Origin: Akkermansia muciniphila | Lineage (GTDB): Bacteria; Verrucomicrobiota; Verrucomicrobiia; Limisphaerales; UBA9464 | DNA length: 34,334 nucleotides | NCBI GenBank assembly: GCA_945900455.1 | Contig: CAMDJH010000035.1 | Location: forward strand, 1 to 34,334 | Direction of reading: 5' to 3' | In this document: positions 9,274 to 16,847 of the stretch, one piece after another | Layout: the number at the start of each line of letters is the position of its first letter | Position numbering within the stretch: position 1 is the first letter of the stretch | Translations under genes and position numbers: made by a program | The notes under the pieces: model-generated | The model's input: the letters and a program-made list of their open reading frames with translations, nothing else | Databases searched by the model: none | Told to the model about the DNA's origin: nothing

Positions 9274-10572
9274 TCACTTTAGCAACGCGCAAACGAGGCT
9301 GGTCTCGCTGCGGGAATAGATTCGGCCGCTTGCGTAGGCGGGATGGCTCCACGTCGGTCCAGTAAGCTGCGCGCGGGCGAGTTCCTTGAATCCTTCAGGG
9401 GTGGCGCGGGCGAGGATGAGTTCGCCACGGTCGTTGGTGATATACCAGGTGTCGTTTGCCGCGTTGCGCGTGAGAGTGGCTTGCGCGAACCCCTTGAGCG
9501 TCGTCACGCTTTTCTCGGTCCAGACGAGATTGCCATCCGACACGGAGAGGCACCGCACATCACCGCATGTCGCCTTGGCCGAGCCGTAATGGTTTAGCGC
9601 GTAGATGTGGTCACCGACGAGGATGGGCGAAGTGTGCAAGCAGCCGAGAGTCGTGCGATCCCACGCGACGCTGGCGGTCGGCTTGTCGCGGCCCAGTTGG
9701 AGAGCGATGCATCCCTCGCGGTCCGAGGGGAATAGCACGATGTTCCGTTCGGCGTGAAACGTCGGCACGGAAATGGCCTGGTCCCACGCGAGCTCGCGCC
9801 TCAGGTGCCAAAACACGGAGCCGTCCGCTGGGTTTAGCGCGCACATCGCTTCGCCCGTCCACGCGATGATCTGCCGTCGGCCACCCGAGTTGATCGCAAT
9901 GACTGGCGAGTAACCGGCTTTGTCGTCGAGCGCCCGCCAAAGCTCCTTTCCGGTGTCCTTGTCGAAGGCCATGACCGTGCCGCCCGGTTTGCCGCCCGCC
10001 TGCAGGATGAGCATTTTTCCTTCGACCAAGGGCGCGTTAGCGACGCCCCAGTCGGGTACCACTGCCGCGCACTCGGCGATCAAGTCCTTCTTCCAGATCA
10101 CGGCCCCGGATTTGGCGTCCACGCAATGCAAATCGCCCATCGCCCCCAAGGCATACACGCGCCCGTCGCGGACGGTGGGGGTGCAGCGGGGACCGTTGTC
10201 GTACCCGCCCTTGAGTTTGAGCTCGCGAGGGTAGGGGAGTTGCCAGAGCTCCCGGCCGTTGTTCGCGTCGAGGCAAAGAAGACGTTCCGTGTCAGCCGCG
10301 TTCGTGGCGGAAGGCTTGAGGCGGTCCATGATGAATAATCTGCCCTCCGCGACCGCCGGGCCGGCGTACCCCGCGCCGAGGGTCTGCTTCCACAGAACCA
10401 CCGGGCCATTCTTGGGCAGGGTCGCGGGCAATCCTGGCTCGTTCCAAATGCCGCTGCGCTCCGGTCCTCCGCGAAACTCTGGCCAGTCGGAGGCCGGTGC
10501 GGCCATTGTGATGGCGACGACCGTGGCGCAGGCAATTAGGAGCGACTTCAGGCGAATCATCACGGGATTCAT
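9274..10572 (-). CDS. Secreted PQQ-like beta-propeller repeat protein (BamB-like fold)
   Basis: 432 residues if it starts at the ATG at 10572 (MNPVMIRLKSLLIAC); the ATG at 10560 (MIRLKS) is equally plausible and the signal peptide is the same. After the signal comes 'SDWPEFRGGPERSG', a hallmark opening of PVC PQQ-like propellers, then repeating propeller strands such as 'RLLCLDANNGRELWQLPY', 'VYALGAMGDLHCVDAKSG', 'VMAFDKDTGKELWRALDD' and 'HIYALNHYGSAKATCGDVRC'. Such proteins are structural relatives of BamB and alcohol dehydrogenases, but no CxxCH or clear PQQ ligand set was seen, so an enzymatic role is not supported. It is convergent with the DUF1501 gene (81-base gap, no clear terminator). 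Its role in PVC bacteria is generally unknown. Confidence 0.9.
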   Translation of the reverse strand: MNPVMIRLKSLLIACATVVAITMAAPASDWPEFRGGPERSGIWNEPGLPATLPKNGPVVLWKQTLGAGYAGPAVAEGRLFIMDRLKPSATNAADTERLLCLDANNGRELWQLPYPRELKLKGGYDNGPRCTPTVRDGRVYALGAMGDLHCVDAKSGAVIWKKDLIAECAAVVPDWGVANAPLVEGKMLILQAGGKPGGTVMAFDKDTGKELWRALDDKAGYSPVIAINSGGRRQIIAWTGEAMCALNPADGSVFWHLRRELAWDQAISVPTFHAERNIVLFPSDREGCIALQLGRDKPTASVAWDRTTLGCLHTSPILVGDHIYALNHYGSAKATCGDVRCLSVSDGNLVWTEKSVTTLKGFAQATLTRNAANDTWYITNDRGELILARATPEGFKELARAQLTGPTWSHPAYASGRIYSRSETSLVCALLK

Positions 10573-10704
10573 GCCATGGGATGAACGCAATGGCACGGGG
10601 AAAAATGTTCCGCCCAAACGCCAACATTGATTGCGATGGGTCGAAAGAACCTACCTATTCATCGACCCGCTCCCGTCGCGGAGGTGAGGCCAATGCAACC
10701 CATG

Positions 10705-12021
10705 TCAGCGCGGATGGCGAATTTTATCGAGCAGCACCGCCCCAAGAATGACGAGGCCCAACACGACTTTCTGGGTGTAGCTCTCGACGTTCGTCAGGTT
10801 CATACCATTTTGAATGACGGCGATTGTAAAGGCGCCCGTGAGCGTGCCGAGCATTTTGCCTTCGCCCCCCCGGAGGCTTGTGCCGCCCACAACGACGGCT
10901 GCGATGATGTAGAGTTCGTACATGTTGCCGTAGGTGGCCGAGCCGCTCTTGAGTTGCGATGCCATGATCACGCCCCCCAACCCGGCGAGTAGCGCGCTGG
11001 CCACGTAGGCGGACATCAGCACCCGTTGCACGGGCACACCTGAAAGGCGCGCGGCCTCGCGATTGCCGCCGACGGCATACAGGTATCGCCCCAGCTTTAT
11101 CCGCGACATCAAAGTATGCGCCAGCACATACAGGACGAACATTAGCACGACGGCATTCGGCAGGCTCGCCAGGTTTGCGCCGCGACCAAGCCAGACGAAG
11201 GAGTCGGGGATTTGGTAAATGGACTCCCCTTTCGCCAGAATGTAGGCGCACCCGCTGCTGACGAGCATCATGGCGAGCGTCACGATGAACGGTGGAATGC
11301 TGAATTGCGTAATCATCACTCCGGAGAATGCGCCGACGATTCCGCACAGGAGAATGGCGGCGACGCTGGCGAGCAGCATTCCGCTCGGGGACGCGGTCAC
11401 TCCCCCCGCAAAGTCGCGGATGAACCTCGCGGTGAGCACGGCGGATAGCGCGAGCAGGCTGCCGACGGAAAGATCAATGCCGCCGGTGATGATGACCATC
11501 GTCATGCCGATCGCGACGATGGCAATCACGGCGATTTGGTTGGCGATGTTCAGGAGGTTTTCGGACTTCAGAAAATTTGGCCATCGATAGCTGCGGGGCG
11601 TAACCAGGCGCGGTTCACCCAGAGCGGGGAAGTCTGCCTTCAAGTTGGCGAATACAAGCCAGGCTCCGGTGACTTGCGTGCAGGCGATGACGTCGAGAGT
11701 CCCCCCGGAGGCGTTGATTTTCTGCAGCGCCTCGCGGGCGTCCCTGGGTTCGCCTCTTACCACGGCGAGCACCTGCGCCCCCGAAGCGGAGAGGTCGCGC
11801 TCAAGTTTTGCCGCGAACGAAGCATCGCCTGGTTGATCGCTTGCGGCGATGAGCACGCGGGGGGCTTTCCCGAACGACACTTGGAGGGTCGTGGTGACTT
11901 GCTTCGCCGCTGCTTCACCGGTCGGCGACTGCTCGCTGTTGGTCACCACGCTAAAGAACGCGCACAGCAGCAGGAGCACAAAGAGCATCCCGTATTCGGT
12001 CAGAAATCGGGAGTTCTTCAT
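10705..12021 (-). CDS. RbsC-type sugar ABC transporter permease with a large soluble insertion
   Basis: 438 residues from the ATG at 12021 (MKNSRFLTEYGMLFVLLLL); the track start at 12165 lies inside the upstream gene in another frame. Typical RbsC-like permeases are about 320 residues. TM1 (about 11-27) is followed by about 120 hydrophilic residues (28-150), including 'RVLIAASDQPGDASFAAKLE' and 'GTLDVIACTQVTGAW', before the normal permease resumes with 'IGMTMVIITGGIDLSVGS', the family signature. Later helices ('SGVMITQFSIPPFIVTLAMM', 'VVVGGTSLRGGEGKMLGTLTG') are intact. The insert should lie outside the membrane, where the substrate-binding protein docks. The binding-protein gene is 37 bases upstream; no ATPase gene of this class is in the window, so the transporter needs one from elsewhere. 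Confidence 0.92.
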   Translation of the reverse strand: MKNSRFLTEYGMLFVLLLLCAFFSVVTNSEQSPTGEAAAKQVTTTLQVSFGKAPRVLIAASDQPGDASFAAKLERDLSASGAQVLAVVRGEPRDAREALQKINASGGTLDVIACTQVTGAWLVFANLKADFPALGEPRLVTPRSYRWPNFLKSENLLNIANQIAVIAIVAIGMTMVIITGGIDLSVGSLLALSAVLTARFIRDFAGGVTASPSGMLLASVAAILLCGIVGAFSGVMITQFSIPPFIVTLAMMLVSSGCAYILAKGESIYQIPDSFVWLGRGANLASLPNAVVLMFVLYVLAHTLMSRIKLGRYLYAVGGNREAARLSGVPVQRVLMSAYVASALLAGLGGVIMASQLKSGSATYGNMYELYIIAAVVVGGTSLRGGEGKMLGTLTGAFTIAVIQNGMNLTNVESYTQKVVLGLVILGAVLLDKIRHPR

Positions 12022-12022
12022 G

Positions 12023-12056
12023 GGATCAGGCGACCACGAGTTGCCTGGAAGGATCC
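12023..12056 (-). promoter_or_regulatory. Intercistronic hairpin abutting the permease start codon
   Basis: On the minus strand GGATC and AGGC pair with GCCT and GATCC across an 11-base loop, with one 5-base bulge (CTTCC). It fills the 37-base gap between the binding-protein stop and the permease ATG, ending one base before that ATG. Such a structure could stabilise the upstream part of the message and hold back permease translation unless ribosomes arrive from the gene before, giving more binding protein than permease. The function is inferred from position only. Confidence 0.4.
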
Positions 12057-12058
12057 GG

Positions 12059-13033
12059 CTACTTGAGTTCGGGATCCTTCTGCGCGTCGGCCTTGCGGTA
12101 GAGACTCGTGGGGATAAGCATCTGCGGCGGCAGGGTCTCTCCTTTCGAGTGGCGAACGATCGCATCGATTATCTGCACGCCCATTTTATCCGGAAACTGA
12201 ATTGGGTCGGCGTAGATTTTTCCGTCCTTGATCGCCTGTTTGCCCTCGGGTTGGCCGTCGAATCCAACGATGAACACATGGGTCTTGCCGGCCTTTTCGA
12301 GCGCGGCCCGCGCGCCGAGCGCCGCGGGATCATTGATGGCAAAGATTCCGCGCAGATCCGCATGGGCCTGCAAAGCATCCTCCGCGGCTTTGTAGCCCAT
12401 GTCCTTCGCGCCGCTGCTCTCCAGTTCGGTGACGATTTCGACCTTCGCTTTGCCACTCGCATTGTGAGCATCGATGATTTCACGGAATCCTTTCACACGG
12501 AGAATGCAGGACTCCGCTTGCTTGAAATGGAGCACGGCAATCTTGCCGCCCGCTTCGCCGAGCGCTTCGATCATTGCGTGAGCCGCCTCCTTGCCACCGC
12601 TGAAGTTGTCGGTCGAAATCTGCGTGACAATCTTCGCACCCGGTTCGTTGCACGGTATGTCCACGGTAAAGACCGGGATACCGGCTGAGTTCGCCTCCTG
12701 AATGACCGGGATGATCGACTTTGAATCACACGGGCTCAGCACGATTGCGCTGACCTTCTTGACGATGAAATCTTTGATCTGGTTGCTCTGCTTGGCCACG
12801 TCTTTATCGCCGCTGACGACGATCGTCGCGTAGCCGCGCTTCTGACCTTCCGCGGTGATGGTGTCGCCGATTACTTTAAAGAATGGGTTGTCCAGGGTGA
12901 GGAGCGAGACACCGATCGTGCCCTTCGCTTGGGTGGCTGCGATCGGCGTACCGGTCGGTACCGTCGTGGGTTTATCGCACCCGGTCAGGAGGGCGAGCAC
13001 GCTGGCGAGGAGGGCAAGGAGTCGGTGTTTCAT
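12059..13033 (-). CDS. RbsB-type sugar ABC transporter substrate-binding lipoprotein
   Basis: 324 residues from the ATG at 13033. The N-terminus MKHRLLALLASVLALLTGC is a lipoprotein signal with lipobox LTGC (Cys19). The mature part is a Peripla_BP_4/RbsB-like domain: 'TIGVSLLTLDNPFFKVIGD', 'IKDFIVKKVSAIVLSPCDSK', 'AGIPVFTVDIPC', 'ISTDNFSGGKEAAHAMIE' and 'LRGIFAINDPAALGARAALE'. The asparagine/aspartate positions match pentose- and hexose-binding relatives, but the sugar cannot be named from sequence. It is the first gene of the two-gene transporter unit, with the permease 37 bases downstream, and an inverted repeat sits 9 bases ahead of its start. The track start at 13168 adds 45 residues before the signal and is rejected. 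Confidence 0.95.
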   Translation of the reverse strand: MKHRLLALLASVLALLTGCDKPTTVPTGTPIAATQAKGTIGVSLLTLDNPFFKVIGDTITAEGQKRGYATIVVSGDKDVAKQSNQIKDFIVKKVSAIVLSPCDSKSIIPVIQEANSAGIPVFTVDIPCNEPGAKIVTQISTDNFSGGKEAAHAMIEALGEAGGKIAVLHFKQAESCILRVKGFREIIDAHNASGKAKVEIVTELESSGAKDMGYKAAEDALQAHADLRGIFAINDPAALGARAALEKAGKTHVFIVGFDGQPEGKQAIKDGKIYADPIQFPDKMGVQIIDAIVRHSKGETLPPQMLIPTSLYRKADAQKDPELK

Positions 13034-13042
13034 GGTTAAATT

Positions 13043-13059
13043 TTGCGAGGAAGTCGCAA
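13043..13059 (-). promoter_or_regulatory. Perfect inverted repeat just upstream of the binding-protein start
   Basis: TTGCGA-CTTCC-TCGCAA, two perfect 6-base arms with a 5-base spacer, ends 9 bases before the ATG at 13033. The position fits either a repressor operator for the sugar transporter or a small leader hairpin at the ribosome-binding region. TTG...CAA outer bases recall LacI-family operators, but the spacing is odd-centred and no LacI-type gene is in the window. The surrounding gap (13034-13217) shows nothing else. Confidence 0.4.
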
Positions 13060-13217
13060 CGGGATCAAGCATCCGGTCCACGAAGACACACGCCACGGTA
13101 TCGAGCTCCGCGCGTCTGGGCTTCCGATGGCACCGTGCCGACTTCCGGTCACTCTTTCCGAATTCCAAAAGTAAGGGCTATGCAGGAATCAAATAGCAGA
13201 TCCCGTCCAAGTTGACA

Positions 13218-13373
13218 TCACAGATTCGCAGGAAAATCCGTTTTGACAGGGGATACCGAGTGCAGGAAGAGCGATGCGTATTCCTTTGCGGCGATGTAAT
13301 CGGCTCCGGTACCCCCTTGGAGTTCGACTCGGCCGTCAGGCCGCTTAACCAGGCGTCCGCGTCCGAAGATCAT
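13218..13373 (-). CDS. Small conserved-looking protein of 51 residues (MIFGRGRLV...)
   Basis: The track start (13457, 79 residues) is replaced by the ATG at 13373 because GGAAG lies at proper spacing before it, one of few good Shine-Dalgarno sites in the window. The product reads MIFGRGRLVKRPDGRVELQG and continues with 'DYIAAKEYASLFLHS', which resembles small hypothetical proteins I recall from other Verrucomicrobiota ('GRG.LV.R.DG...L.GG......A.E..SLFLHE'). There is no signal peptide or membrane segment; it should be a compact cytoplasmic protein. It lies between the aldehyde dehydrogenase and the sugar transporter on the same strand. No function is known. Charged and hydrophobic residues alternate sensibly, unlike the shadow ORFs. 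Confidence 0.65.
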   Translation of the reverse strand: MIFGRGRLVKRPDGRVELQGGTGADYIAAKEYASLFLHSVSPVKTDFPANL

Positions 13374-13480
13374 GATGACTTCCACGGTGGAATGAAGCGG
13401 GCGATGCGAGAAGGATTTGAACATGCGGGCCCGACGATGAGCCCGAGGGTCAGACATCCGCTGTCAGGGGGTAGTGGAAA

Positions 13481-14917
13481 TCAGGCGGCTCGTTCGATGC
13501 TTCGGCGGCGGTAGAGGAATTCAAACATGTTGCCCTCGTGGGGCTGGTCCCACGAGATTTTCATGGTCGAAATGGGCCCAAGATTCAGACGTTCAATCAA
13601 CGAGGATTCCAGGAGTTCGGCGGTGAAGCCTGGGTCGCGGGTAATCGCCGTTACAACGAGGGACGGTCCGATTTGAGAGAGCATGGCGGATTGAGGGGCC
13701 GTCACGACGCTGGCGTAGGGGCACAGAAACTCCCGATTGGCGAGCGGGTGTTCAAAAGAATCGCACAGCACGATGGTCGGTCGAAGGTAGGTCCCGCCGT
13801 TGAAGACAACCTTCCGAGGTCCGTTGCGATACTTGGCCGTGGCGTCGATCGCCCCGGGGATTTTCAAGTCCTGTTCAATTGCACCGTCGATCGAGTCGGC
13901 CATTTTTGGATTCGCGAATCCGCTGAGTTTCGCATTTTCGTCCTCGTTTGGCAGAGGGACAATGGGGCCAAGTTTTTTAGCCAGAGCGTCGGCGATCTCC
14001 GTTGCGTAGCGTGGCACAACGATGGCACTGGCATTGATGCACGATCGGCCACCGTTGTCGGCGATGGATGCGGCCATCAGGTCGATGTACTTGGGCCAGT
14101 TCTCGATCTCGTCGTCACCGATCAGAATCTTGCTGTAGCCAGGGCCGTGGAGCTGGATGGCTGGATTGTTCGCGTATTGCGCCATCGTTTGTTTGTCCCC
14201 AAAGATGAGCGCCCGGCCGCAGCTTTTCAGGATTTCAGCCGCCCCCTCGTGGTCGGTCGGATAGAAACCGAACGCTTCGGCGGGGACGCCGGCGGCAATG
14301 AAACTTTGGATGAGGCGAAAGGGAGTCCACGGCTCCTCCTTGCCCGGCTTCAGGACGACGGGTGTTTTTAGGGCGATGGCGGGGAGCCAGAGAGAATTCA
14401 CCGCCGGTGAATTGCTGGGCATTACCAGGCCGAGCGCCTGCGTGGTTGGATAAAAACTGCACGGAGAACCGCTGACCACACCGTACCCGGAATCAAGAAT
14501 GGCAGGATCGAGCCCGCGGGTGAGGCCGTTCAGAACCGTGGGCATCTCCTGCAGAGCGTGATGAATCTTCTGCATATTCCGGCGGACCATGACCCAGGGC
14601 AGGCCGCTGGTGGCACTGAGGGTGCTGACATACTCTGCCGGCGACTGGGTGTGACCCTTGCTGCCAAAGGGCAGGATGCCGTTCAAGAAGAGGTCGCCGG
14701 CTTTCGCGCAGAGATCGAACAACTGCGATACGGAGAAGCGCTTCAGAGAGGCGCGGGAGGCGCCCAGCTTCTGCATATCCTTCCGAATGATTCCCGCATT
14801 GATCGTGGAGACCGTCGCCATGAGTTCGCCATTGCGGTGATCGGCGACCTGGATGTGATCGAGGCTCTCGTAAGGCCGGCCAAGCCGGAGGACGGGAATG
14901 TGTGGGACCGTGTTCAT
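13481..14917 (-). CDS. Divergent aldehyde dehydrogenase superfamily protein
   Basis: 478 residues from an ATG at 14917. The ALDH fold is clear: 'PTTQALGLVMPSNSPAVNSL' and 'PAIALKTPVVLKPGKEEPWT' match the cofactor-binding region, and 'DNGGRSCINASAI' carries the presumed catalytic cysteine. The segment that in classical ALDHs supplies the general-base glutamate (ELGG) reads 'IQLHGPGYSKILI', so that residue appears to be missing. Acylating aldehyde dehydrogenases and acyl-CoA reductases also lack it, so a CoA-dependent reaction is one possibility. The N-terminal ~140 residues ('IPVLRLGRPYESLDH...') are unlike standard ALDHs. It is followed on the same strand by the 51-residue gene and the sugar transporter, which may hint at sugar-aldehyde metabolism. 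Substrate unknown. Confidence 0.87.
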   Translation of the reverse strand: MNTVPHIPVLRLGRPYESLDHIQVADHRNGELMATVSTINAGIIRKDMQKLGASRASLKRFSVSQLFDLCAKAGDLFLNGILPFGSKGHTQSPAEYVSTLSATSGLPWVMVRRNMQKIHHALQEMPTVLNGLTRGLDPAILDSGYGVVSGSPCSFYPTTQALGLVMPSNSPAVNSLWLPAIALKTPVVLKPGKEEPWTPFRLIQSFIAAGVPAEAFGFYPTDHEGAAEILKSCGRALIFGDKQTMAQYANNPAIQLHGPGYSKILIGDDEIENWPKYIDLMAASIADNGGRSCINASAIVVPRYATEIADALAKKLGPIVPLPNEDENAKLSGFANPKMADSIDGAIEQDLKIPGAIDATAKYRNGPRKVVFNGGTYLRPTIVLCDSFEHPLANREFLCPYASVVTAPQSAMLSQIGPSLVVTAITRDPGFTAELLESSLIERLNLGPISTMKISWDQPHEGNMFEFLYRRRSIERAA

Positions 14918-14926
14918 GAAAAAAAA

Positions 14927-14948
14927 CCGGACAGTGTCAACCCGGACA
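14927..14948. promoter_or_regulatory. Direct repeat CCGGACA x2 upstream of the aldehyde dehydrogenase gene
   Basis: CCGGACA occurs at 14927-14933 and 14942-14948, 15 bases apart, immediately ahead of the ATG at 14917 on the minus strand (there read as TGTCCGG). Next to them is an A/T run on the gene side. Two same-facing heptamers this close to a start could be a regulator binding site, but the repeat is short and could be chance. Confidence 0.25.
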
Positions 14949-15026
14949 AAATGATACGTCTGCGTAGAATTGCCAAATAGAAGTTTTCCTTCGGAATTCC
15001 CGGCGGGGCCCGAAACTCCGTTGGCA

Positions 15027-16805
15027 TCACTGCTCCTGACTCACGTCGATGGCATCGTACGCTTTTCCGAGGAAAACGATGGCCACGGCGATTTCGGCAT
15101 AAAGAATGGCGGCTCCGCCGGCTCCGGCGAGGACGAAGGCGACCCAGGGCGACACCAACAGACCGAGCCAAAACATTCCGACACTGACCAGGGCGACGGG
15201 TATCAAGCTGACTGAAAGCGTGATGAGCTGGGCAACCGCAAGAATCACCCGCTGTCCGGTTGCTTCCAGCCCCGGTCCAGGGCCGTCCTTCGTGGATTGC
15301 ATCCAAGCCGGGAAGAGCAGGGCGGCGGCCACCGGCAGAATGGCGAGAAGCATGATCAGTCCCGGTCCAACCGTGAGGAGTGCAACGGGCACACCGAGCA
15401 AGATGGGCCAGGGTACTACCAGGGAATCGGGAGCCATGGCGAACAGGGCGACGCCGATAAAGCATACGACCTGTCGGCACACGGTGCTGCCCACTCCTCC
15501 GAGGAATTCACCGACAACAAACTGTTGCCCGGTCAGCGGCATCGTTTTGTAGTGATCCACCATTCGGAGGTCCTGACGGACCCGGGTGGTAATCTCCATC
15601 ACTCCAAAAATTGGCATGATGCAGGCCATACCGAGCGGGAGGAGGGCGGCTGAATTCCGAAGGCTTTCGAGAATCTCAGCATCGGGAGCGACGCGGATTC
15701 CGACGGCTGCAAGGACGAACACGCCCATTGCGATCGCGTGGTTTCGAGGTCGGAATCGCAGTTCAATCAGGTGTTTCCAGGCGAGTGCGACGGCCGGGTT
15801 TCCCTCCGGCCGGAGCGAGAATGCAGCGGGACGGACCGTGGGTTTGGGCATGCCGACCCGGTGTTGGCGAGAACTCGCATCGGCAATGCGATCAGCCCAA
15901 CGGCGGGCACGCTCCAGGGACGCTTCCTCGAAAGCGACGTCCGAGCGGTCTACCCAGAGGAAGAGACCGGCGAGGACGAGCAGGGCGGGGCCAATGGCAA
16001 TGGCGAATTCGGTTCCGGATGTTGCCAGCCACGGGCGCACGAGAAGGCGGAAGGGGCCGAGGAGCCACGGAGCGGGTCCTGACGTAAAGGCGTGGTGTCC
16101 GAGGCTACGCCAGGCGTCGAAGGAACTGGGGATGCCCCCCTCGGCGAGGAACGTGCTCCGACTCCACCAGACCAGGGCACCCCCGACGGCGAATCCAACG
16201 AGACAACCCAGTGTCCGGCGGAGCCAGGAGGACAGTCCGCGCTCCGTCAGGCGCTGCACCACGAACGATGCGCCGAGGGCGTGCAGGCTGAGGGCCGCGA
16301 GCACCACCCACCACCCGCCAATGCGCAGCAAGGCGTGTCCTCCGGCCAACAAGCGGCCGGCCAAAAACCAAAGTACGAGAGAAGAAATCAGCAGGCCTGT
16401 CTGAAGGGAGGCGAGCTTGTACCGGATCAACGTGCGGCGGGAAATCGGTGCCGGCAGCAGATGCGCCAACTCGGTTTCTGTAAAGGCAAGGGCGGAGCGG
16501 GGTCCGGCAAAAACCCAGGCACCGAGCATGAAGAAAAACACACCTGTCGCTGCCATCCCTTCGAGCAATTGGCGCTGATTTAGATCAAATCCCGCTGCCA
16601 TGGGCGAGCCGGGCGTCCCGGAGCGCGGGAAGAACAAGCCGCCGAGCACAAATCGGCCGACGTAGATATAAAAGTAGGCGAGTCCGACCACCGCTCCCAC
16701 CAGGTATTTGGGCTGGCGCAAACGGCGAATCCGAGTCCGCAGTCGGTTCCAGAGAGAGCGGGACTGGAGGAAGAATAGGGCTTGAATGACGGACCAGGTA
16801 TTCAA
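15027..16805 (-). CDS. ABC exporter membrane protein (ABC-2-like, multi-TM)
   Basis: 592 residues beginning with TTG at 16805; the in-frame TAG of the upstream ATPase gene prevents any earlier start and no ATG is near, so a TTG start is the best reading. The protein opens 'SRSLWNRLRTRIRRLRQPKY', the basic cytoplasmic N-terminus usual for PVC/Acidobacterial 'ABC exporter' proteins, then about ten to twelve hydrophobic segments, e.g. 'YLVGAVVGLAYFYIYVGRFV', 'LIMLLAILPVAAALLFPAWM' and 'AILYAEIAVAIVFLGKAYD'. 'RQDLRMVDHYKTMPLTGQQF' is the coupling-type loop. It follows the ATPase gene by 42 bases on the same strand and surely forms the transporter with it. The substrate is unknown. C-terminus ends 'YDAIDVSQEQ'. 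Confidence 0.87.
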   Translation of the reverse strand: MNTWSVIQALFFLQSRSLWNRLRTRIRRLRQPKYLVGAVVGLAYFYIYVGRFVLGGLFFPRSGTPGSPMAAGFDLNQRQLLEGMAATGVFFFMLGAWVFAGPRSALAFTETELAHLLPAPISRRTLIRYKLASLQTGLLISSLVLWFLAGRLLAGGHALLRIGGWWVVLAALSLHALGASFVVQRLTERGLSSWLRRTLGCLVGFAVGGALVWWSRSTFLAEGGIPSSFDAWRSLGHHAFTSGPAPWLLGPFRLLVRPWLATSGTEFAIAIGPALLVLAGLFLWVDRSDVAFEEASLERARRWADRIADASSRQHRVGMPKPTVRPAAFSLRPEGNPAVALAWKHLIELRFRPRNHAIAMGVFVLAAVGIRVAPDAEILESLRNSAALLPLGMACIMPIFGVMEITTRVRQDLRMVDHYKTMPLTGQQFVVGEFLGGVGSTVCRQVVCFIGVALFAMAPDSLVVPWPILLGVPVALLTVGPGLIMLLAILPVAAALLFPAWMQSTKDGPGPGLEATGQRVILAVAQLITLSVSLIPVALVSVGMFWLGLLVSPWVAFVLAGAGGAAILYAEIAVAIVFLGKAYDAIDVSQEQ

Positions 16806-16847
16806 TCGGTGAACGGGTCGCGGAGGAGGGAAAAAATGGGATGCCCC

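Noticed and set aside
13538-14371. 277-codon plus-strand ORF
   Set aside because: Antisense to the aldehyde dehydrogenase gene, whose motifs are unmistakable; no homology recognised in the shadow.
15586-16404. 272-codon plus-strand ORF
   Set aside because: Antisense to the exporter membrane gene; Ser/Arg/Pro-rich composition typical of a shadow frame.
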